From: Lucinisca nassula
Taxonomy: Eukaryota; Mollusca; Bivalvia; Lucinida; Lucinidae
Assembly: GCA_963580285.1 (NCBI GenBank)
Contig: OY757014.1
Span: 98,005,372 to 98,069,371 of the forward strand
Direction: 5' to 3'
Length of the DNA stretch: 64,000 nt
The translations under genes were made by a program, and so were the position numbers. Positions within the stretch are counted from its first letter, which is position 1. Every line of letters begins with the position of its first letter. Of the stretch, positions 20,950-31,626 are shown piece after piece. The notes below the pieces were generated by a model. It saw only the letters and a program-made list of their open reading frames with translations, ran no database searches and was not told the DNA's origin.

Positions 20950-22206
20950 TATGTCCAGACTGTGGGGATGCAGAGTCACCAAACCATGACATGTAGGTCA
21001 AGGTCAAACATGGATGCTTGCATAAAAGCTGTCATCTCTGGATACAAATTTAAACCAAGCATCATAAATGAAGCTCTTATAGAGTCTAGTTCTTGAGAAA
21101 TGGACTTGAACATTAGGCTGAATCCTAAGGTTGACACAATAGTTCACGAACCATGAAATGTAGGCCAAGGTCAAATATGGATGCTGGCATTACAGTTGCA
21201 ATCCCTAGGTGCAAGTCTGCAACAAGTATCATTAGTGAAGCTCTTATAGTTCTTGGAAAATGCACTTAAACATCAGTGTGAATGGTAGGGTTGATGCATA
21301 AGTTCACAAAGTAAAAGAACCATGAAATGTAGGCGAAGGTCAAATATGGATGCTGGCATTACAGTTGCAATCCCTAGGTGCAAGTCTGTAACAAGTATCA
21401 TTAGTGAAGCTCTTATGGTTCTTGGGAAATGCATTTAAACATCAGTGTGAATGGTAGGGTTGATGCTAAAGTTCACAAAGTAAAAGAACCACGAAATGTA
21501 GGCCAATGTTAAATATGGATGCTAGCATTACAGTTGTAATCCCTCGGTGCAAGTCTGCAACAAATATCATTAATGAAACCCCTATAATTCTTGAAAAAGA
21601 GCACTGCATGCGGGTGCCAACACTTGGCTGCAGCCCCTTTTCATAATGAACTAGTCCGAGTTTCAAGTAAATATGTTCAGTAATGACAGAGATATTACAA
21701 AATGTCCAAGTTTTTGCACGACACAGAAGAAAATGTCCAAGTTTTTGCACGACGACGACCTCAGAGCCATGACAATACCTCGTTGTTTTCTTCGAAAACA
21801 GCCAAGCTAAAAATAGGCTTAAACATCAGTGTGAATGGTAGAGTTGATGCAATAGTTCACAAAGTAAAAGAACCATGAAATGTAGGCCAAGGTCAAATAT
21901 GGATGCCAGCATTACAGTTGCAACCCCTAGATGCAACAAACATAACAAATACCATAAATGAAGCTCTTATTGTTCTTTCAGAAATAGACTTAACATTAGA
22001 GTGAATGCTAGGGTTGATGCAATAGTTCACAAAATAAAGTAAGCAGAGGTCAAATATGGGTGCTCGCATTACAGTTGCAATCCCTAGATGCAAGTCTGTA
22101 CCAAACATCATTAACAAAGCTCTTGAGAAACAGACATGAGCATGACAGTGAATGCTAGGGTTGAAGCAATAGTTCACAAAGTCATGGAATCATGAAATGT
22201 AGGCTA
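20950..22206. repeat. tandem array of about 175-bp units
   Basis: About six imperfect units, each with CATGAAATGTAGGCCAAGGT, GCTGGCATTACAGTTGCAAT and GAAGCTCTTATAGTTCTTG. A different repeat fragment (21597-21814) interrupts it. The array is probably the core of another bivalve core-repeat element. Frames of 94 codons on the minus strand simply read through two units. Confidence 0.8.
21597..21814 (+). mobile_element. core-repeat element fragment (GCATGCGGGTGCC type) nested in the 175-bp array
   Basis: Begins AGAGCACTGCATGCGGGTGC and ends CTTCGAAAACAGCCAAGCTA, the same termini as 23848-24297. It has only a short core. The host array resumes at 21815, so this is an insertion. Confidence 0.7.
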
Positions 22207-22226
22207 AGGTCAAATATTGATACATG

Positions 22227-22574
22227 TAGAGTAGAACTTCGATGGCTCGAACACCGATGGCTCGTTTACCATGGCTGAGTCGAACCCATTCTTGAGTCCC
22301 TTGGAAATGTCTCTACATAAGAATAGTGAGGGAACATTAAGGATATGTTCATCTTTTTTTCTTGCAAATGTATAATGTGTGTACTCATTAGAATCGCCTC
22401 TTGAGGGGATTCTAATGAGTACACACAGAATACATACTATAGAACGCCGAGAAGAAATCCTAAGATTACCCCCATTATGCCTCCTAAAACTAGCCCACAG
22501 TGGATCGAACTACCCCTGTCTCGAACAGATTTTGGAAGTCCCAAAGGTGTTCGAGCCATTGAAGTTCGACTGTA
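22227..22574. mobile_element. TA-3 MITE
   Basis: Inverted ends AGAACTTCGATGGCTCGAAC and GTTCGAGCCATTGAAGTTCG with flanking TA. The centre is a fold-back (GTGTACTCATTAGAATCGCC and complement) around 22378-22426, similar in plan to Pal-1. A second copy is at 25804-26405. Confidence 0.8.
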
Positions 22575-22599
22575 CTTGTATCAAAGCTGCATTCAAGAA

Positions 22600-23470
22600 T
22601 CATTGAACAACTGACCCCTGATCAGCATATCTGAGCCAGGAGGTCCAAACCAAAATATTTAGAGGATTTAACTGTATTCGGGAGTTAAATCCGCGGTTTT
22701 ACAGTCGGAAATTTCGTTTTACGGCAACGCAACAGTGGAGCCATAAAATGGAATTTGCGACCAAAAAACTGACAATTAACCTCCCCAATTCACATTTTTG
22801 CTATACAGTTATCCCCATTCTAATACTTATTCGGTTGTTTTGGTAAAAAACTGTACATGCATTTTGCACAAAATGGCAGGTGCTGTGAGCTGCGTAAAAC
22901 AAAATGCCAGCCTATGAAAAGCAATGTTACACAATGACATATTTCCGACAGTATATCGCAGAAAATATACTGTCGAAAATTCTTGATGTTATCCAAATAG
23001 AATTTTAAGTCATGTTAGATATGCACGTGCATTAGAATGATAAATGATTGATAAAGATAATCCATATATTTAGAGGAATTAGGGGATTTCACTAATCAGT
23101 AGTATTGTCTTGTCTAGTTCTGCTGTTATTGACATATGCCAGACTAAATTAATGTAATCAGAATCTATACTGAGCCAGACTGGCATTGTTTCCAAGACAT
23201 GCATTATGCTGTCTTGGATACCACTGATAAATTGACATTATTGTCACTGCAACTATTCAGAGACTTTTGAAAAGACAAATATATCCTGTGGGACAACAAA
23301 CATTTTTTATTACAATAAATAAGTTCTGAAGTTAGATCCTTTGGAAGCACGGAATACACCAAATAAACGAAAATGGCAGACTCGGTTTTATTGAGTCTGT
23401 TCATGACCAGTACTGAAATGTGCAAAACCGGCCATGCCCTCTAGCACCAGCTTAAGCAGAACTCAATTTT
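22600..23470. other. intron with no recognised element
   Basis: No exon, RNA gene or known repeat was recognised. A short inverted pair (CGACAGTATATCGCAG / AAAATATACTGTCG near 22947-22975) could be a decayed MITE. Open frames here lack splice signals and family similarity. Confidence 0.4.
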
Positions 23471-23845
23471 CAAAATGATACCAAATGAACTCAATGATCC
23501 CAAAGGACCAGAAAATATAATCTGCACTATGATGATGTACAGGGAGATGTTTTACGGCCGCCACACAGCACAAGACCAGCTACAAGGCTTTTCTCATCTT
23601 GACTACCTACCACTAGCAAAGCAACAGATAGGGTTGGTATTTTGTAATAACTGGAGGATAGTTTTTGTCAATCCTCTGTTGTGGGTATGCATTAGAACTG
23701 GTCCTATGGAAAACTGCACTCCTATATCGCACCATCCTTTAAGCAGGTGCGACAAAAAACAACAGGAAGTTCTGTAAGTTGTTTGAACAATGGCAGAAAA
23801 AAATTGCCAGGTGCTTCCACTCCCCTTTAGTTGTATGTTCAGTAA
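23470..23845. mobile_element. decayed relative of the 168-bp palindrome family
   Basis: GCAAAGCAACAGATAGGGTT (23618-23637) and CTGGAGGATAGTTTTTGTCA (23651-23670) match the segments before and inside the palindrome array at 38035-38905. This is followed by GTGGGTATGCATTAGAACTG. The second arm is lost. Confidence 0.5.
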
Positions 23846-23847
23846 AA

Positions 23848-24297
23848 CAAGAGCACCGCATGCGGGTGCCAACGCTCGGCTGCAGTTTCTTTCAGTTAAA
23901 AAAAAATTCTAAGTATAAAAAGGGGCATAACTGTGCCAAAAATATTTTAAGGGTTACCTCACCTATTGGTATGAGTTCCCCTTTTCATAATGAACAACTT
24001 GTCCGAGTTTCAAGTAAATATGTTCAGTAATGACAGAGATATTACAAAATGTCCAAGTTTTTGCAAAAATTCTAAGTCGAAAAAGGGCATAACTGTGCCA
24101 AAAATATTTTGAGGGTTACCTCACCTATTGGTATGAGTTCCCCTTTTCATAATGAACAACTATTCCGAGTTTCAAGTTAATATATTCAGTAATGACAAAG
24201 ATATTACAAAATGTCCAAGTTTTTGCACGACGACGACGCAGACGACGACAGAGCTATGACAATACCTCGTCGTTTTCTTCGAAAACTGCCGTGCTAA
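23848..24297 (+). mobile_element. core-repeat element (GCATGCGGGTGCC type)
   Basis: Starts ACAAGAGCACCGCATGCGGG, has two units of about 158 bp (GGGCATAACTGTGCCAAAAA, TTCCCCTTTTCATAATGAAC), a (GAC)n tract, and ends CGTCGTTTTCTTCGAAAACT then GCCGTGCTAATA. The ACAAGAG start and GCTAA end resemble the larger AGAGGGCC elements. Confidence 0.75.
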
Positions 24298-24562
24298 TAA
24301 GTACATTTCTAATCAATGTTTGATAGTAACAAAATATTGGTTAAATTCAAACGGGTCTGTACACAAAACATACTAGAAAAATTTAATACACTCTTCAAAA
24401 TTGGCCTCTTCAGTGTTCTTCCGCCAGCTGTCTGTGGGCCAAGCAGTCAGTTAACATGTGCAAATACTTGTTGTTCGGGTTTCCAATTGAAACGGGCCGT
24501 CAGCTGGAGAACGTCCCAGGGAACAAATCCATACTTGCACAATGTGCACATTAACACATTTA

Positions 24563-24782
24563 TACACCACTTCATTATAACATGGTTCATTATAACATGG
24601 TTATGGATATAACACGGTTTCAAAATCTATCCCAAAATGTACAGATTATATAGAAAAATGACCATAAATGGTCATTTTTCTGTATAATCTATACATTTTT
24701 GTTTGGATATAACACAGTTGTTTAAGTAACACAATTTCTGCTTTGGACCCCAACAATAGTGTTATAAAGAGGTTGTGGTGTA
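24563..24782. mobile_element. TA-2 MITE (ACACCACAACCTC ends)
   Basis: Starts TACACCACTTCATTATAACA and ends AAAGAGGTTGTGGTGTA, TA on both sides. The centre is a perfect palindrome AGAAAAATGACCATAAATGG with its complement. The element ends 38 bp downstream (in transcript terms) of the donor of the exon at 24821-24956. Other copies: 42390-42608 and 49950-50524. Confidence 0.85.
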
Positions 24783-24820
24783 CAAGTAGAAAGTAGTTAA
24801 TACAAGTCAAAGATACTTAC

Positions 24821-24956
24821 CAAGATACTGCTGCAACTTTTCAAACTTGGCTCCATGTTGGTATCTTGCCAGTTTCAGGTTGACCACCTGACCTGTGTTA
24901 CGAAGAACCTCAACTGCATCATGGTTGCTGTAACCTTGTAATGGCTGACCATCAAC
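24821..24956 (-). CDS. Patj/Mpdz: PATJ/MPDZ-like multi-PDZ protein, exon 5 (C-terminal half of PDZ3)
   Basis: This exon encodes 45 residues plus one base: [20 protein letters not shown], then [15 protein letters not shown]. It is the end of a PDZ domain: a beta strand, the helix lining the ligand groove ([10 protein letters not shown], with the usual His-Ala at the start of alpha B), and the last strand VVNLKLAR. The remainder (FEKLQQYL) leads into the linker. The acceptor AACCCAG at 24957-24963 and donor GTAAGT at 24820-24815 are canonical. It starts in phase 0 after the exon at 34226 and ends with one base completed by the exon at 972. Mobile elements flank it within 38 bp on one side and about 50 bp on the other. 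Confidence 0.93.
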
Positions 24957-25004
24957 CTGGGTTGAAATAAATAGATCATACTATAAATATAACCTAAAAT
25001 TTAA

Positions 25005-25216
25005 CCCTTAGCGCTGTGGTGCAGTGGTAAAGCAATGGATTTGAGATCAATGGGTACCCGGTTCGATCCCCTCAAGCACCAAGTGTTGTCTCCTTGAGCA
25101 AGAGACTTTATCCACATTGCTTAGTACTGGTTCCTACCCAGGAAAAGAGGGCCACATGGAAGGTTAGTACTAAATGTGTTACCCTCCATAAAAAAGTTTG
25201 ATTATTATTATTATTT
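25005..25216 (+). mobile_element. SINE-E copy
   Basis: A tRNA-like head, GCGCTGTGGTGCAGTGGTAA, with a B box in CCGGTTCGATCCCC, a body with GAGCAAGAGACTTTATCC and CCACATGGAAGG, and an (ATT)n tail at 25203-25216. It begins about 50 bp upstream of the exon at 24956. No clear target duplication was found. Confidence 0.75.
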
Positions 25217-25224
25217 CATTAGTC

Positions 25225-25466
25225 TTTAAAAGATGCAATGAAAAAACTGCATCTGAAGATGTTGTCTACTAAGTGCTTATGTTGTCTGCTTAATCTTCTT
25301 GCAAACTTTTAAAAAATATTTTTGCCTAGAGGCAGAGTGGACCCAGATCAGACTGCTCCTACAGGAGCAGTCTGATCTGGGTCCATACTGTTTGCAAAAA
25401 TGATTTTTAAAGTTACCAGCAGACGACAAAAGTAGATGACTATTGTTGTGATAGGCATCTTATGGG
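25225..25466 (+). mobile_element. pbM-2 MITE
   Basis: Right end GGCATCTTATGGG followed by TTAA (25467-25470). The hairpin at 25340-25398 has tip CTGCTCCTACAGGAGCAG inside GTGGACCCAGATC arms. The left end is diverged. A complete copy is at 39967-40211. Confidence 0.7.
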
Positions 25467-25559
25467 TTAAGGATAATGACTATAACTGATTATTTTTTGC
25501 CATTTATTTTTTGTTAGAAAGAAGATTTTATGACTCCTAATCTGGACCATTTTGAAGAT

Positions 25560-25665
25560 AATTACCATACATTTTTGGACAGAGTGGCCTAAGCAAAGTG
25601 TAATCCCAGATGAGATGCCACATCTCATCAAGTCTACACTGTTTGCACTCATCCAGCTATTTTGA
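25560..25665. mobile_element. hairpin MITE fragment (shared core)
   Basis: GGACAGAGTGGCCTAAGCAA, then CCCAGATGAGATGCCACATC and TCTACACTGTTTGCACTCAT: the same type as 10880-10985 with a shortened loop. Confidence 0.55.
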
Positions 25666-25803
25666 GACACAATGTTATTTGGTAAACTGTACTTGTTTAA
25701 AATTTAGAACAAGTATGGTTAGGAGCTGAGGTGTCCGAATATTTAGGGGAAATACAGTAAAAGGTGCTATATTGGCAAGGAGGTATCATCCGGGGGTATG
25801 CTA

Positions 25804-26405
25804 TACAGTCGAACTTCAATAGCTCGAACACCTTTGGGATCTCGAAAATCTGTTCGAGACAGAGATTTTGTTTGTTTGTTTGTTTTGGAGTTTTACAGCC
25901 CAGTCAACACTATTTAGGTCATTTTTGAGCCGGTCAGTTTACCTATCAACACTTTCCTGGGCAGGCTTATACGTAAGCGGTTAACCAGTACAGTGCACAT
26001 TCTTTCGCCAGAAACTGACAACTGCCCTTCTTGAATCAGCGGAAGGGAGAGAATGACTGTAGAAAAGATTTCATGATCAATCTCCACGAAAGAATGTTGG
26101 CGATCGAGACAGAGATAATTCGAGTCACTGAGGGTTACTGCCAGATGGCATAACGGAATTAATTTTGGGACATCTTTTTGGTGTTCTATAATAAAATGTA
26201 TGTTGTGTGTACCCATTAGAATCGCCTCATCGAGGCGATTCTAATGAGTACACACAGCATACATTTGCAAGTTTACAGTCTAAAATCTCCTTACTTGTCC
26301 CACACTACTTCTTATGTGAAGGAATTCCCTTGGGACTCAAAAAACAGTTCGACTCAGCCATGGTAAACGAGCCATTGTCGTACGAGCCATCGCAGTTCCA
26401 CTGTA
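25804..26405. mobile_element. TA-3 MITE interrupted by SINE-C
   Basis: Left end TACAGTCGAACTTCAATAGC at 25804 and right end GCAGTTCCACTGTA at 26405, with the fold-back GTGTACCCATTAGAATCGCC and complement at 26209-26262. A SINE-C copy sits at 25867-26104 between perfect 12-bp repeats, which proves the order of insertion. Confidence 0.85.
25867..26104 (-). mobile_element. SINE-C copy with 12-bp target duplication
   Basis: Direct repeats CGAGACAGAGAT at 25855-25866 and 26105-26116 bound it. On the plus strand it reads a (TTTG)n tail, GGAGTTTTACAGCCCAGTCA, CCTGGGCAGGCTTA, then CTGCCCTTCTTGAATCAGCG towards the head. Its 3' half (AAAATGACCTAAATAGTGTT, CCTGCCCAGG) is shared with SINE-A. Confidence 0.9.
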
Positions 26406-26679
26406 CTAATAATGGGTCATTTCCCTGGTATTCACAAAGTCTTTATATGAACATTTCTACCATATTTACCCTAAGTATTCAGACATCTCAACTCCTGACC
26501 ATACTTATTCTAAAACTTGAATAAGTACAATTTACTATTGGATATTGTGTCCAAAAATACCTGGATGAGTGGCAAACAGACAAGACCCTGATGAGTCACC
26601 ACAGAAGTGAATGGATTCACCCATATCTTTTACAAGGGCTACAATTGTCGATTCCTGTTTGCCTCTCTTTCTCTCTGAA

Positions 26680-26970
26680 CCCTTATGCCAATCATGACAA
26701 TTGTCGCCTGTTCTGTCACCTGTGGTTACTTTAAAAGTCATTTTTGCAAACAGTGTGGACCCAGATCAGACTTTGGTTCACAATGTTTGCCTGTATGCAA
26801 AAAATATTTAATTTTTAATATTTACCCACGGACGCACGTACGGAAAACCGAAGAACTCTATGCCCCCGGCATCATCCGATGCGGGGGCATAAAAAGTTCG
26901 CAAAAAGATTCAGCAGGCGACATAAGCAAACGAGATTTTCAGATGTAGTTTTTCTCAGTGTCTGAATGGT
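26680..26970 (-). mobile_element. pbM-2 MITE with a nested core-repeat tail fragment
   Basis: Reads CCCTTATGCCAATCATGACA, half a hairpin (CAGTGTGGACCCAGATCAGA), then, after 26890, AAAGATTCAGCAGGCGACAT and AGATGTAGTTTTTCTCAGTG. Between about 26822 and 26892 lies an unrelated fragment, CCCACGGACGCACGTACGG and ATGCCCCCGGCATCATCCGA, typical of the ends of core-repeat elements. Confidence 0.65.
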
Positions 26971-27059
26971 AAAGAGGACAGAATCTGCTCCTCTGGAATG
27001 AATTCTTCCCTTTAAAGGTAGAACCCTACTGAAAAGGGAGACAAAATATTTTTGAAACA

Positions 27060-27308
27060 GATGCGATTCTGACTGGTGACCAGCAAGACGTGGGTTCAAT
27101 AGCTGCTGGGCCTATGGTCATTCTCTCCCTTCCGTTGATTCAAGAAGGGCAATATCAGTTTCTGGCAAAAAAATGTGCACTGTACTGGTTAACCGCTTTT
27201 GTATAAGCATGCCCAGGAAAAGTGTGGACAGGTAACTGACTGGCTCAAAAATGACCTAAACAGTAATGACTGGACCTTTAAACACCAATACGAACAAACA
27301 AACCAAAA
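27060..27308 (+). mobile_element. SINE-C copy
   Basis: Head with B-box-like GTGGGTTCAATAGCTGC, body CTTCCGTTGATTCAAGAAGG, GTACTGGTTAACCGCTTTTG, AAAATGACCTAAACAG and an ACGAACAAACAAACC tail. Plus orientation. Confidence 0.8.
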
Positions 27309-27430
27309 CCAATCACCTTTATGGATTTGATTTAAATCCACAACAAACCAATTTCATAAGACCTGCTTCGACATTTCTTCCCACAATTAGATATTGATCT
27401 TAAGATTAAACTCAGCCCTGGGCAGATTAA

Positions 27431-27632
27431 ACCATTTAGTACCGGATACCCCAAAACGGGTACCAGGGCAAACAGTGCAGGCCCAGATCAGTCGCCGCAG
27501 GGCCTCCACTGTTTGCTAAAAGTTCAGCCATTTTCCTAATTAATTTTGTAAAAACACAACCTGACACCCCTAAATTTTGGAATGGACTCCTGCTATATAT
27601 AAGGAGGAAGATTCCATTTGGTACAAAAAGGG
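27431..27632 (+). mobile_element. pbM-1 MITE with shortened hairpin
   Basis: TTAA at 27427-27430 and 27633-27636. Starts ACCATTTAGTACCGGATACC and ends TTTGGTACAAAAAGG. One hairpin arm lost about 20 bp (CAGATCAGTCGCCGCAGGGC). Confidence 0.85.
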
Positions 27633-27788
27633 TTAAACCGTTTACAAAATGTCAGAACAAGAATTAGATTTTGTCTGAGAAGTAGCAATAACATGTAAAT
27701 CTTTTCCAAATCTTTAGCATGGTGTTGACAATATCAGTGGATGATGCTTGTCTTCCAAAACCAAACTTGATATTTCAAGGAAACAGAT

Positions 27789-28091
27789 AGCCCCCACCAA
27801 TCGGGGCTTGAAGAAATAGATGGGCTGCATGATGCTTCCAGGCAGAGCTGAAACTGACCCGCACACGAGTACTGGTAAACCGCTTAGAGGATCTAAGCCT
27901 GCCCAGGCAATGCAGTGGGAGTCGGCCTGTCCATACTTATAAACCCTATTGGTTTCATTGGACGGCAGGGCTTGAGATGTCATTTCATCTCAATGTCGGG
28001 TAAAAGTCCCACAAAATTGGAAGCAACGTCTCCAAAATGACCCTTACAGTGTTGACGGGGACGTTAAACTTCAAATCAAACAAACAAACAA
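27789..28091 (+). mobile_element. SINE-A copy with target duplication
   Basis: Full-length, ending in (CAAA)n. AAGGAAACAGA occurs on both sides (27777-27787 and 28091-28101), so the end of the element is fixed. A well preserved copy. Confidence 0.88.
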
Positions 28092-28203
28092 GGAAACAGA
28101 ATGTAATGTTTGGGTTGTTTTGGAACTAAAAAACCAAACCGATGCCATTAAGGTAATGTCAAGTTGGTCAGCCATTAATCACATTTCCCCTGGACATGGG
28201 TTA

Positions 28204-29517
28204 CCGTAAAAATTCGGCTATAAGACGAGGATTTTTCCCTCCAAAATGAGCTCCAAAAAACGACCCTGTCTTATAGCCGAGGTCATGGACTGCAGGCTTT
28301 TTTCCGGCAATGTCCGGCGAAGACCAGACATACGGAAAAAGCCGATCGGTGATTTATGAATTGATATAAATCGCCGCCCACAAACCACCGCTACGATTTT
28401 TCTGCACGCGATCGGAAAATGACGTCATCCGACGCCATTACCCCCACACGTGTTTAATGTCATTGCATGTATCTCTTTCATAAAAAAAATGTTTGGAACC
28501 GGTAAAAAAATATTTTCCCGATAGCTAAGCGGTTGTGAATAGAGGTGGATAGAAAATCAGTGCTTTGCACAGCTCCAGAATTATCCCCAGAAGCTCCGTG
28601 TCAATAACCAACAACAGCGTTCGACTTTTCCCGCCAACGTCTATTTGGCGCCAAAACATAACCATTCATGAGATCGTAGAAAAGTCCGATTTTATAATGC
28701 AAACATCTACCGTTAGATGTAGCTAATAGTCTGAGGAGCAATTAAATCAGTTTCACACTGATTGTGGATTAAATTTTATGACTGGAGGATAAACGCAAAT
28801 TAGAGACATAATTTGACCATATTTTCACACCTTATCGACACGCACCGCAGGGTGGCAATTATACAACAGAGATTAACAATAGTGTCATACTTGAACCGTA
28901 ATAAATACACAGATGGTTTGTCTCTGAATTGACAGCGATTTACTTACTGGGTTACTTTTACCGTATTTAAGGACTCAAAAAGACTGGCGATTTTTTTTTT
29001 TTTGCACTTGTCCCGACCGAGCGTCATAAGGTCAAAGCGCACCTGTCCGGCGTGATTTCGGTCTTGTCCCGGACGGCCGGGAAATGGATTTGTCAGCCCC
29101 TGTCGTCTATTAAATAGAAGTTTGTGTAGCCTAAGCCAGCAAAGCATGCACCGGGCCGACAGCGATACCACGTATCGGCCCGACGTTTGCCGCTATTTTG
29201 TGCTAGCTGGGGCGTTGGTTCTGAAACTGAAGAGCTAGGTGTTGTGTTCCCCAATAAAAAAAAAAACGTTCAGTTACTTATAAAAAAGCTGCAACAAATA
29301 TTTCGAAATTTTGTGGCTGGAAGTGGGGTTTTCTGACGAAAAAAAAGGCCGATTTCTCACATCTAAATAGCATCTGGCGGTAGCAGATAGGCCCCCGACA
29401 GATATGGCAAAAATTTGACCCGTCTTATAAAAGAGTATAAGCAAAATCCCACTTTAGAATAACTGAAAAAGGGGTCCCGTCTTATAGCCAAATCGCCTTA
29501 TAGCCAAATTTTTACGG
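28204..29517. mobile_element. TA-5 transposon, 1.3 kb, non-autonomous
   Basis: Inverted ends CCGTAAAAATTCGGCTATAA and TATAGCCAAATTTTTACGG with TA on both sides (28202-28203, 29518-29519). Internal phrases include GTCTTATAGCCGAGGTCATG and TGACGTCATCCGACGCC. It shares about 1.3 kb with 62617-63897. No transposase frame is visible. TA targets and short inverted ends suggest the Tc1/mariner/pogo group. Confidence 0.85.
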
Positions 29518-29631
29518 TAGTCCTAAGAGATTAATTAATAAAAAACATTTTTGCTAGTAGCTGACATCTGCCCTTCTTGAATCAGAGGAAATGTCTAGAA
29601 TGGATGTAAAAAATATAATCAAGTTAACAAG

Positions 29632-29875
29632 TCCGTGAAATGAATACCACCCCACCCCCCAACCACACTTTCTATAAGGAAAAATGGGGTTTACAGAGGT
29701 ATACATTTTCTTATTTCTGCTCCAAGACATAGGTTCAATGAGGTGGTTCTAACGAGCACCCACAACCTTTGAAGTATAGATAAGAAAAATATCACGGGTT
29801 TTCATCAGAAAAGTAGCCATATTGGAGATGTGAAAAATTGCACTATGTCGCACAGGTGTGTTGTCATAATTCATC
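29632..29875 (+). mobile_element. Pal-1 MITE, one palindrome arm deleted
   Basis: AACAAGTCCGTGAAATGAAT, then CCTTATTTCTGCTCC-like family phrases. The fold-back keeps only AATGAGGTGGTTCTAACGAG. It ends CACAGGTGTGTTGTCATAAT. Confidence 0.7.
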
Positions 29876-30212
29876 GAAGTGCCGGCATTTGGCCCGGCAA
29901 CCTCCTGATCACCTTTCAATGTGCATCCAACTTAGCCAATGGGCCTGCTTACAAAGATGTTTGCTGAGGCTGATCAAAGCATTTTTGGCTTAACGAGCTC
30001 GTTAGTGGTCAAATGTTAGCTATTCTTCCAAGTACAATATTTTTTGTGCTATTTTTGCTGGAAAAATGTGAGTAGCTTTTGCATTTGCCGGTTACAAATG
30101 ACTAGTGCATAAAGAAACGACCAGTCAATGCTAAACGAAATTACTGGTTTTAGTGTTCTGCTGTCCTTAAAGGAAAACTGGGAACAACTCTAGGAATAGT
30201 CTGACCATCATA

Positions 30213-30468
30213 TTACCCCTTAAGATACCGAGAAAAACTACATCTGAAAATACCGTCTGCTTATGTCAGCTGCTGAATTTTTTTTTGCAATTCTTTTTTT
30301 TTTTAATATTTTTGCATACAGGCGAACAGTGTGAACCCAGATCAGACTGCTCCTACAGGAGCAGGAGCAGTCTGATCTGGGTCTACACTGTTTGCAAAAA
30401 TTACTTTTAAGGTAACCGGCAGACAGCAAAACAGAAGACAATTGTCGTGGTTGGCATTTTATGGGTTA
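30213..30468 (+). mobile_element. pbM-2 MITE
   Basis: Left end CCCCTTAAGATACCGAGAAA, right end GGCATTTTATGGG then TTAG (mutated TTAA). The hairpin at 30330-30400 has a duplicated tip (GGAGCAGGAGCAG). Confidence 0.75.
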
Positions 30469-30554
30469 GGATGGTCAGACTATGGTTGGCTGGTTACCAG
30501 CACTGTCAATTTTCACAAGGATGACAACTTTCATCACATTCTGTTGATGCTTTT

Positions 30555-30645
30555 TCAGTTCAGTGTTTGAGTATTACGTCTCACCAATAGCTATGGTCAT
30601 ATGGAGATGGGACCTCGGTTTAAAGACTCATCTGAATATCTGGTT
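30555..30645 (-). mobile_element. SINE-B fragment
   Basis: AGTGTTTGAGTATTACGTCT to TTTAAAGACTCATCTGAA is the reversed 3' half of SINE-B. The tRNA-like head is missing. Confidence 0.7.
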
Positions 30646-30699
30646 GATGCTTTTTGTGATGAAAATGCTGTGCATGTTACTTTCTTTCAGCTATTGTGG

Positions 30700-30918
30700 T
30701 CTTTTTGTATCAAATGTAATCTTCCTCCTTATATACAGCAGGAGTCATTTCAAAATTTAGGGGTGTCAGGTTGTGTTTTCTTCAAAATTTATTTGGAAAA
30801 TGGCTGCAATTTTAGCAAATAGTGTAGGCCCCGATCAGATGCAGCATTCTACGGCGTCTGATCTGGGCCTGCACTGTTTGCCAGGGTACCCGTTTTGGGG
30901 TTTCTGGTACTAAATGGG
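30700..30918 (-). mobile_element. pbM-1 MITE
   Basis: Right end GGTTTCTGGTACTAAATGGG followed by TTAA (30919-30922). The left end is diverged (TTTTTGTATCAAATG). Its hairpin GATCAGATGCAGCATTC is the closest match in the window to the 29-bp minisatellite unit. Confidence 0.8.
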
Positions 30919-31017
30919 TTAAGGACATATCAACCCTTGAGGGTCATTTTTGTGTCCCTGAGGAAAAGAGAAAAAGGGACAGAAAAATAGGAGCAGATAG
31001 AATGAGATTTTTGGTTT

Positions 31018-31240
31018 GGTTTTGGTTATACGGCCCTTTCAAGATTATTTCACTCATATTGAGCCGATCGATAATCAGTGGTGGGCAAAAACTGGAGTAG
31101 CCGGAGATAAAACCACCTGACCTTCCGTTGCAGAAATTAGCGTTTCACATGTGACCCAAGCAAGGCTCGAACCATAGCGGTGAGAGACCTAATGATCAAG
31201 AGTCAGCACTCTTTACCACTAGGCCATGGAGGTCCAGATA
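31018..31240 (-). mobile_element. SINE-D copy
   Basis: Reverse of 14639-14861: CCTTTCAAGATTATTTCACT, ATTGAGCCGATCGATAATCA, AAACCACCTGACCTTCCGTT, and the tRNA-like head reversed (AGAGACCTAATGATCAAGAG, ACCACTAGGCCATGGAGG). Confidence 0.85.
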
Positions 31241-31626
31241 GAATGAGATAACAGAGCAAGCAAAAATGAAAACATCACGTCTTTACCCCTATCAGCTATA
31301 TGGCCAGGAGGCCTTTTCCAATTGAAATCATATGCCAGCTGGTCACCCTTGTGCCAAAGATACATGACTCCTTCCCCTCACCTAAGCACTGACCCTTTCC
31401 TTTCGGAGTAGACCCTACGGATAAAGGGGGCAAAATATTTTTTAAAACAGTTGCTTTCCATGAAGTTTTTTTATTCTGCTCTGAAAACATCAGTAGATGG
31501 CATAACACATCCTGCATAACACATCCTGCTGATTGAAAACAGAGACTGACATGTTACTCAAAACAGATTTCGATGTTTTGATATTTAATTCATCTGAATT
31601 AAATATTAACCCTTAAGACCCCAAGA

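Larger units (their letters stand above)
973..24820 (-). other. 23.8 kb intron of the PDZ gene
   Basis: The largest intron in the window, with a GT donor at 24820 and an AG acceptor at 973. It contains two minisatellites (4760-7440 and 12032-12855), many MITEs and SINEs listed separately, a non-LTR retrotransposon fragment and a CpG-rich patch with a short candidate frame (14283-14468). No further PDZ or L27 exon was found on the minus strand, and the phases of the flanking exons do not require one. Confidence 0.75.
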
